This document shows, piece by piece, positions 56,942 through 64,000 of a DNA stretch of 64,000 nt. Position 1 is the first letter of the stretch. Every line of letters begins with the position of its first letter. The notes under the pieces were generated by a model. It did not search any database. It was given only the letters and a program-made list of their open reading frames with translations, and was not told where the DNA came from. Position numbers and translations under genes: made by a program. The DNA lies in the NCBI GenBank assembly GCA_018340805.1, contig JACMZG010001913.1:27807311-27871310 (forward strand), in the 5' to 3' direction. The DNA is from Microvelia longipes. Lineage: Eukaryota; Arthropoda; Insecta; Hemiptera; Veliidae.

Positions 56942-57500
56942 ACCAAATGCTTAGAATAATACTTTATATAGAAGGAGCACTACTGATAACACGAAAGCCG
57001 GTTGACTGGTGCAACTAAGTAATGCTGCCACCCTAACAATATACAATTTTCTAAAAAAAAGTTGGCAATACTTCCGGTTGCTGAATTATTATGCTCTATT
57101 ATTAATTAATGATTGATTATTCATAAAATACTGATATAAATATCGGTGCATTACAATATTTAAAGCATTTTAAATTGTAGTTTAACGTATTTATTATAAT
57201 TATATATAATAAGTAGTCCTCGTCAACTAAATGTAGATTCTTGTATTTCGCCTCCCTTTTGCCATCTAAGACCAGTTTTATTAAATACTCAGTAGGTATT
57301 TCAAGTTATTATATTTGTTCTTTACGATCTTTCTTCATTAATAGATATTTATGACAAATATTTAAAATAATGTTTTGTTGTCAGGTTGGCAGCATTACTT
57401 AGTTGCACCAGTCAACCGCCTTTCGTGTTATCAATGGAATTACATTGTGTTTACGGTCATGTGCTCCTTCTATATATAGTATTATTCTAAGACCAAATGG
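56942..57500. mobile_element. Long inverted-repeat element
   Basis: The left arm (56,942-57,036) and right arm (57,377-57,500) are inverted copies sharing CTTAGAATAATACT, TATATAGAAGGAGCAC, GATAACACGAAAG and GGTTGACTGGTGCAACTAAG with TAATGCTGCCA. The right arm has about 22 extra bases. The centre is AT-rich with no coding region. Just outside the right arm the sequence continues into the GGGTGAATTT module, so the pair may be two oppositely oriented copies of a longer SINE-like repeat. Confidence 0.65.
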
Positions 57501-57640
57501 CTCGCTGTAACGTCTAGTAAATTCACCCGGCATACGCACCACCGCATCAGCCCTGGTAAGAACAATCATTGTCCTTATCAAGATTCGAACCAAGTTACTT
57601 TGACTTTAAGTGCTCAAATTGACTCTGGTCCGTATTTATT
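57377..57640 (-). repeat. Possible SINE-like repeat with B box and module
   Basis: Read on the minus strand: a B-box-like GGTTCGAATCT (57,581-57,591), GATAAGGACAATGATTG, then CCAGGGCTGATGCGG and GCATACG-like text ending CCGGGTGAATTTAC (plus-strand 57,520-57,555), ACGTTACAGCGAGCCATTTG, and the arm shared with 56.9 kb. An A box is not convincing. The module is shared with repeats at 8.6, 55.2 and 62.0 kb. Confidence 0.4.
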
Positions 57641-57649
57641 CAGCTCAGA

Positions 57650-59835
57650 GATTTTTGGTTTCCGTTCTTTATCATGGTTTTTTTCAACTTTTTGGTCACA
57701 CACATAGAAGGATAGAACCAAAAACCTAGAACTGCGAACGAACCTAGAACTAAAAACATAGAATTTTCATTACCTAGGGTTATACCGATTTTTTTAGAAA
57801 AAAAACGATGACTTAGCAAACCTGGTTAATGACGTCACAACAACCTGGGTTTCAATAGGGTTTGTGTCCTCCCCAAAGTTGATTTTTGTTTCATTTAAAA
57901 AAATATTAATCCATTTGAAAATAGCTTGTTCACAAAAAATTGTTTAGAAATACACGCACGCATTTGGCTGTTTCTAAGCGTGCACCAAGTTTATCACGAT
58001 AGCTTCATTAGGAGCTGAGTTAGTCTTGGTATGGATTAAAAACGCACCCCCTGTATGTCCTAAAAACCCAATGGATAACTAATACTCAAATAAGTTGACT
58101 TACATTACATATGACATTAAATTTAAAATATTATAAAAAGTGACTAGCAATTATAGACAGAATACGGGGCTTAGCATTTAAGCTGAGGCAAGAAGCTGTT
58201 TGATTGCCTCTTACAATAAATGAAATATAGAGACGGGAAGAGAAGTAGAGCCTCCCGGAGGGAAATATTTAATACTCTAAAGGAGTAAAAACTATTTAAC
58301 TCCTCAGCGAGGAGAATAAGCTTCCACGCCAGTTAACTAAATGCTTGTCATTGCATTTAGTTGTATCCATCTCAATAAACTATTCAGACCTGACCCAAAA
58401 AAAATTGTCTAAGACAGCATTTACTTAACATTCGCTTAAAATTGAAAATCAATATTACAAACGGTTCTTTTAAATATGCTTGTCACAAAACTTGAATAGA
58501 CACACTCACTGACTGACAGTTAAAGCGGCAAATACAGGATTAGACAATATACTACTTTTGTCAAATAACGCGGTTATATGTACTAGTTAGAAGAATAGTT
58601 ATAGAAATGTCGATTTAAAGAACTTCGAAGCAACAGGTAAGCATGTTATCAAGCAATCATCGTTAGCATTTGCTCGAAACCAAGAGGACGGACCTGAATT
58701 ATTTGTTTTGGGTGTTACTGAGAATTCCTGAAAGGTTTTTACAAGGTAGTGTATGTGTGTGTATATGTTTGCTATCACAAGGTAAATAATTCTACCAATA
58801 TTCAAATGCTGAGAGCTTATTTTAAGCCACGGAAGAATTCCTAAATAATAAATTATATTTAACTTTGACCTGTTACATTTTTGATCAACATAAATGTAAC
58901 ATATCAAAACGTTTACAAGGCTTCCAGTTAAAAAAAAGCTTAAGCATGGAAGCAATAAATCTCTATTAAAAATAAATTAAACTTTTTAATAGAAATATAG
59001 GTCATATTGAAAAAAATAATAATCAATAAACTACAGACAGACATGACATACATAAGTATATATATATACATAGCATTTACTTGTTAGAGACGAGTCAATT
59101 ATTGGCAAAATAATTGCTTTTAAAAGGGTTTAAATAGGCTTATTACAACAGTAATTGAATCTGATGTTATTATAGAAGCATTTAAATATGGAAATAAAAA
59201 AGACTCCTTCTCTTCAAAGGAAACTTGAAATTCATTAAATGTCTGGCTTGAAGAGGAAAATACAAGGCGATCCAAAATGTAAAAATAGAGATCTATTTTA
59301 TCTTGTTTTAATTGCATTTTCTTACATATTTTAAGGGAAAATGACGGCAACTTACAGGATTGAGATCGTAAAGGCGTCAGATTACTGATCTTTGACTCAA
59401 CCATGGTCTGGGTTTTGTATCTCATGATACGACGCTCAGTTTATATGATATCATAGTTAGTATAAATGATTGCCAACTTTAGACTAGACTTTGAGGGCAA
59501 CGGTTGTCACTTGGGTACCAGCCGAGTTTGCTCTCGTAGGGGTAGTCTCTGACAGCCGCAAGGCTCTAATCGAGCATTATTATAACTCACACATTTTGAG
59601 ACATCACAATTATCCACTTCCACCACAAGGAAACCGCATCCTACCACATCTGAATTACACCACATACGTCACATTCAGACTTGCAGAGTGACGTGCATCC
59701 TAGCTAATTTCGTTTATACAACGAATTAGAAGGGTTTCACAAAATTTAACCAAAATATTAAAAAATAATTTGTTTAAATTAATTAATTAATTTAAAATGT
59801 TTAATGGCTAAAAATAGGTTATCGAGCTCCAAAAA
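57650..59835. other. Non-coding stretch, no gene supported
   Basis: A fragment near 57,800-57,840 (GACTTAGCAAACCTGGTTAA, TGACGTCAC) resembles the middle of family A in inverse orientation. Open frames of 118 and 101 codons on the minus strand (58,599-58,955; 59,120-59,425) show no domains and are left uncalled. Confidence 0.4.
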
Positions 59836-59839
59836 AATA

Positions 59840-60072
59840 TTATTTGCCGGCCACCAAAAGTAGGCTTTACGTATGATGTAAGTTTTAACACTTCAGCTCG
59901 AGTACTGGAGGAGCTATACGTGACACAAAAGCACAAACAAAGAGCATGATAAAACCACTCGGAACGTCATAAAAGTGCCTCAAAAGGATGATTTTGACCG
60001 ATTTTTAAGGAGAACACAATAATTTTCCTATATAACTTCGGTAGTAGGAGAAGAAAAGTAAAAATTAGTACT
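59840..60072 (-). repeat. Family A repeat, partial copy
   Basis: On the minus strand: TTTTTACTTTTCTTCTCCTA, ATATAGGAAAATTATTGTG, CCTTAAAAATCGG, GAGGCACTTTTATGACG, TTTATCATGCTC and TTGTGTCACG, matching the proximal half of family A in order. Confidence 0.55.
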
Positions 60073-60079
60073 GTCATGA

Positions 60080-61140
60080 CTCATCAAAATTTTGTAGGGT
60101 CAAAAACCTTATCTAGCAGAGTTGGTTAAATGCGAAATTTAACCAACTTTTAGCAAATCCGCTAATATCTAGTTCTAATAATTTAAATTATTTCATTATG
60201 AAAAATATCAAACAACGATATAAAATAAATTGATAAAGAAGAGGATGTTAAGAAAAGAATTCTTTGTGCTCTCGGACCAAATTACAAAGGCAAAGATAGA
60301 AATCCAGAGAAAAAAATGCCACCTATTGTTACTCTTCTATTTAAGTAACAAAAGAAATCCATGGAAATATTTCTGCAGGGGCTGCATGTAAATGTCGAGC
60401 TGACCTTTCACGGTGTAACGTCATCAACTGACCAAATCTAAGGGATATCAGGAATTTAGAGAGCATTTATTTCTAGATTTGCCTTTGGAATTAATTTATG
60501 TTTAGGTATTTATAGATGAGAGTTTTTCTAGACCTTTTAAGTTTGACGATAATATTCACGAAACTATTTGGTCATTCGAAACATTTTCATCAGGGAATTT
60601 AACAATATCATTCATTAGGGAGCCTAATTGAGAGTAAGCTCCTTCTAGGAGCCAGCACTTTCCCCTCCAAGGTCTTAGTCTCATTAGCTTATTGTCCCTA
60701 TGAAAGAATCATATTTCTTTGCGATATGAACTTATCTCCATTATCTCATTTTTTTAATGTCTTCATTTTAACGGCTAGAACTGATGAAAAACTCGCCATC
60801 AGCTGACGGAAAGCGAACAATGTTTTTATTCCTCAGGATACAATTTGATTTTCTTGCATATTGATTTTCATTTATTATAATTTGAACTTTCTTAAGAGGC
60901 AATTCACGTCTTCATCGCTTTGTCGTACTAAAAGGATTAACTTGGGAGATCATGTCGCAGGTGAGATTCTTCGTTTTTACTATCAAACATCTCTTAAGTC
61001 AGCTCACCTGATGATGGAACTGCAGTACTGCGAGTCGGATGTCGTTTGAAATTAAGCCTTCTAAAGTAATTAATAACTCAAAATATGCTTCAGTAATATC
61101 CCTGTATCATAACAAGTAAAAGCTCAAGTACCTTTGCATA
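60080..61140. other. Non-coding stretch, no gene supported
   Basis: No gene or repeat is recognised. Confidence 0.45.
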
Positions 61141-61144
61141 GGAG

Positions 61145-61540
61145 CCAAGTAACCAAGTCCCAGTTCATTATAAGTAGGAAGTAAGCTATAACAGTGCATT
61201 ATAAATGCGAAGTAACCGCATCTCAGGACATAGTGAATGAGAAGTAACCGCATCACAATGCATTATGAGTATGAAGTAACCGCATCTCAGTACATAATGA
61301 ATGAGAAGTAACCGCATCTCAGTACATAATGTATGAGAAGTAACCGCATCTTAGTACATAATGAAAGAGAAGTAACCGCATCTCAGTACATAATGAATGA
61401 GAAGTAACCGCATCACAATGCATTATGAGTACGAAGTAACCGCATCTCAGTACAATATGAATAAGAAGTAACCGCATCACAATGCATTATTAATACGAAG
61501 TAACCGCATCTTAGTACATTATGAGAGCGAAGTAAAGCTC
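61145..61540. repeat. 32-bp tandem repeat (about 12 copies)
   Basis: Constant 32-bp period: GAAGTAACCGCATC starts at 61,209, 61,241, 61,273, 61,305, 61,337, 61,369, 61,401, 61,433, 61,465 and 61,497, with decayed copies at both ends. Two unit types are interspersed: one has TCAGTACATAATGAATGA, the other ACAATGCATTATGAGTAC. The pattern shows local spread of variants, as in ordinary minisatellites. Confidence 0.95.
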
Positions 61541-62015
61541 AGATATTTCACAGACACATTAGTCGGAGTTTCATTTTGTGTAGGATTATAATGATCCCAT
61601 ACTGCAAGACTAGGAGTATGATGCTACTTTATGCATCAGCATAACATCTCAAACAACATCATGCTTAACACGACCCTAAACGAAATTCGTAAACGTCCAT
61701 AATTCTCTCAAACAGGAACAATTACAACTTTCTGCTGACTACCGTCTCTCTAACAGAACCATTGCCTAAACACTGAGATATAGACTATAAGATTACTCTT
61801 GATTGGACTCAATGCGGGTCTATGCTGGTCCCGCATTATCACTCTCGATGTAATGCTGCAGCACTTATTTCCCTCCTTACCTGTCGTATACAAAATCAAT
61901 ACGTTGCGGGAGGGGGACCAACAAATTTTATGTATATTATTATTTTTCGTTTTCTTACTGCAAAGTAGCCGCCTACGTGATCGTAAAATTATGTTACGAG
62001 CATGTTCAGTATCAA

Positions 62016-62075
62016 ATAATTCTGGCGCTGATGTCCGCAAGCCGGGCGAATTTCCTTTCAAATGCTTGCTTCTTT
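62016..62075 (+). repeat. Copy of the CCGGGTGAATTT-module repeat
   Basis: AATTCTGGCGCTGATGTCCG followed by CAAGCCGGGCGAATTTCCTT is the clearest version of the module shared with 8.6, 55.2 and 57.5 kb. Its wider boundaries are not clear. The overlapping open frames on both strands here are not credited as genes. Confidence 0.5.
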
Positions 62076-62280
62076 GCTTTACAATTTATATCTTGCTTAA
62101 GTGTTCTGTCCGTGATGCTTAACTCGGTGCAGTAGTATTATGCCCTAGTATAGTGTATTAAATGCCCAAAACATTTAAACAAATGAGATAATCTGAGCTT
62201 GATAATCCGATTTTGGTATAATGACTATCCCTTTAAGTTTTTTTGAATAATCCGAAGAGGATAAATATGTGCATTTCCTT

Positions 62281-62281
<1 letters not shown>

Positions 62282-62373
<92 letters not shown>
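62282..62373. repeat. (AT)n microsatellite
   Basis: About 92 bp of TA dinucleotide with one AAATA interruption. Confidence 0.95.
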
Positions 62374-62377
<4 letters not shown>

Positions 62378-62379
62378 TG

Positions 62380-63940
62380 TGAGTGTGGAATCAAGGGGCG
62401 AAGCAAACAATTTGATATGTGTATTTATGTGTGTTTTCTGATAGGTGAATATTCATTAGAACCGGAAATCTAGTAAAGTTTAGCAAATCACTATAACATA
62501 AGTTATTCTTGTTAATTAATATAGAAATTTCAGAAATAGCAATAAAGTGTTAATGTTTGGTCTGGTACATGGTAGTGCTACAAGCTCTATAGTACGACCT
62601 CGGATAGCTTTGTCTCGCTCTATTCCTATTGTTATTTGGCTCTTTTGTTTGCCATACCCCGAGCTAGCCTGCCACCTCATAGATAGCGTAGTTACACTGT
62701 CTTTTCAATTAGTTTATACACAACTGTTTTCTAGACCTGTCCCCATAGCGACGAATAGTTAGACAATAATTTTTGCTTGCATTGTATCACTGAATAACTC
62801 ACATCAGTGTGAATACAGGAATCTTTGCATTATGGGATATATTGCGACCAGGTCGGACTAGCGGATAAGGCTTCAATAAACGAAAAAGGATCTTTTTGGG
62901 CAGGTAGGGACCCTAAAAAGATCCACTGGGTCCAAATTCTGATTCATAGGTGGGGTTTCAGCTTCTAACTCCAGCGGATTCTAATTGTTTTCACATTACC
63001 CATATTACCTATATATCCTGGTAGTCACTAAAGTTAAACAGATTTACTCTCTGCCAAGAGAGACAAGCAAGCTTAAATCCTGAACATGGGGGAGAAACAA
63101 AGATTGGAAGTAGGGTCTTTAATTAAAACCTGACTGTCTACACAGATTATAATTAAGTCCTTCTCGCACTTTTGGAAGGATTGCATCCGTCTGGCCACAA
63201 CTACTTGTACCTCGAAGTCTGATAAAAGTTTTCGCTACTCTATTCAATATGATTTTGATTAAGAGATCAATTAAGGTAATCTTGAAAGTATTTTTAGAAT
63301 AACCGTTGGAACATTTTAATGGATTCTGTGAGAGCAAGTTAAGCAAAATCTTTGAACATTGCTAAGTTTGCGAACATCCTCAAGTTAAAGAACTATAATA
63401 GATTCTTTGTCTTAGAATAACTGTGTAAATTCACCTGAATTACCTTTGCTTCGAGATCCTATAAACTATAAACAAAGTGAGTCCAGTATCGATTTCAAAA
63501 CGGAATATGAACGAACAAAATAATTATTAACAGGGAATAGAACAAAACTTTAGGGATAGAACGGTTAGCATATTTAAGTGGCAAGATCCAGCCAGTTAAT
63601 TACAACTTCACAAAACATCTATTAACCTTAACATTTCTAAAAACTTCTCAAGAGATACTTTCATTAGATGGTTCAATATTATTAGGAAATAAATCTTAGT
63701 AATGAAGAAAATCCCTGGCCAGATGACACCGAGTGGATTTCATTTCTCAGTTTCTCATCACTTCTTACTTCATTCCATCTGGATCCTTTAATCCTTGTTT
63801 TTCTTCCTAATACTTTTTGCCCCCACAATGACAAAGCTTATCCCTGGCATTTTTCATTTTATATGATTATTTCTGAATTTCATTTCATACAATGTTTTAT
63901 ATTAAAACTAACACGGACATAAAAGGTATCAAACGCAGCT
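62380..63940. other. Non-coding stretch with a possible tRNA-related head
   Basis: At about 62,850-62,945 (+) an A-box-like ACTAGCGGATAAGG and a B-box-like GGGTCCAAATT lie about 60 bp apart around an AAAGGATCTTTTT/AAAAAGATCC hairpin, as in a class II tRNA-derived SINE head. Both boxes deviate from consensus. Nothing else is recognised. Confidence 0.35.
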
Positions 63941-63944
63941 CACA

Positions 63945-64000
63945 AAATCGGGTATGGGTATCCTCGGAACTTTTACTCACTTTGTTGGGATTACAACGCT
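63945..64000 (-). repeat. Family A repeat, distal end cut by window edge
   Basis: The plus strand reads AATCGGGTATGGGTATCCTC then GGAACTTTT. This is the reverse complement of the distal end AAGTTCC-AGGTACCC-ACCCGATTT of family A, so a minus-strand copy continues beyond the window. Confidence 0.55.

Noticed and set aside
58599..58955. 118-codon minus-strand open frame with hydrophobic start
   Set aside because: Hydrophobic Ile/Leu/Tyr-rich content is expected from AT-rich codons. No family is recognised.
61145..61540. Regular 32-bp spacing resembling a CRISPR array
   Set aside because: The whole unit repeats with no unique spacers, and the setting is eukaryotic. It is a minisatellite.
61750..62122. 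Overlapping open frames of just over 100 codons on both strands
   Set aside because: They overlap each other and a dispersed repeat module, and neither has a recognisable domain.
62580..62640. Third copy of the TA-flanked MITE terminus (TATAGTACGAC)
   Set aside because: Only about 11 bases match and no inverted partner follows.

Overview
The window looks like nuclear, non-coding DNA from an invertebrate animal with a repeat-rich, strongly AT-rich genome. Reasons: long (AT)n microsatellites every few kilobases, tRNA-derived interspersed repeats with Pol III A and B boxes, a Ty3/gypsy retrotransposon of the CsRn1/Kabuki type, several MITE-like inverted-repeat elements and many minisatellites. 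I cannot name the species. I found no convincing host protein-coding gene, no rRNA and no functional tRNA gene. Apart from the retrotransposon, open frames are short (at most about 126 codons), lack recognisable domains and often run through (AT)n tracts or MITEs, so I treat them as chance.

Layout. 1-3.56 kb: featureless AT-rich DNA. 3.57-4.50 kb: a minus-strand copy of a long tRNA-headed repeat. 4.5-14 kb: microsatellites, a 38-bp minisatellite and small palindromes. 14-29 kb: several copies of a dispersed family (called family A here) with a hairpin at one end, plus a 176-bp inverted-repeat element at 16.9 kb and hammerhead-ribozyme-like motifs at 16.2, 26.5 and 29.7 kb. 29.1-29.6 kb: a fold-back repeat with a diverged relative at 48.1-48.5 kb. 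33.6 kb and 54.9 kb: two copies of a TA-flanked MITE. 35.5-36.1 kb: an element with short terminal inverted repeats flanked by AT. 37-39.5 kb: AT/TG microsatellite and a 44-bp minisatellite. 40.35-41.18 kb: a full-length family A copy that itself contains a 198-bp inverted-repeat insert.

41.46-45.80 kb is the best-defined locus. It is a second, plus-strand copy of the tRNA-headed repeat, split by a 3.5-kb minus-strand gypsy element. The insertion is flanked by a 5-bp target duplication (GGCTG) and the repeat resumes after it. The gypsy pol is dead: frameshifts lie in protease, between RT and RNase H, and in the integrase zinc finger. Nearly all of gag is missing and the right-hand LTR is replaced by an 85-bp-arm palindrome.

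46-64 kb: further minisatellites (16/32, 28, 20 and 32 bp), a hAT-type MITE with a perfect 8-bp target duplication at 56.2 kb, a cluster of inverted-repeat elements at 54.9-57.6 kb, and a family A copy cut by the right window edge. The sequences do not form a pathway. They record layered transposon insertion and decay in an intergenic or intronic region. The points most worth checking are family A, the unusually long tRNA-headed element, the palindromic LTR rearrangement and the ribozyme-like motifs.
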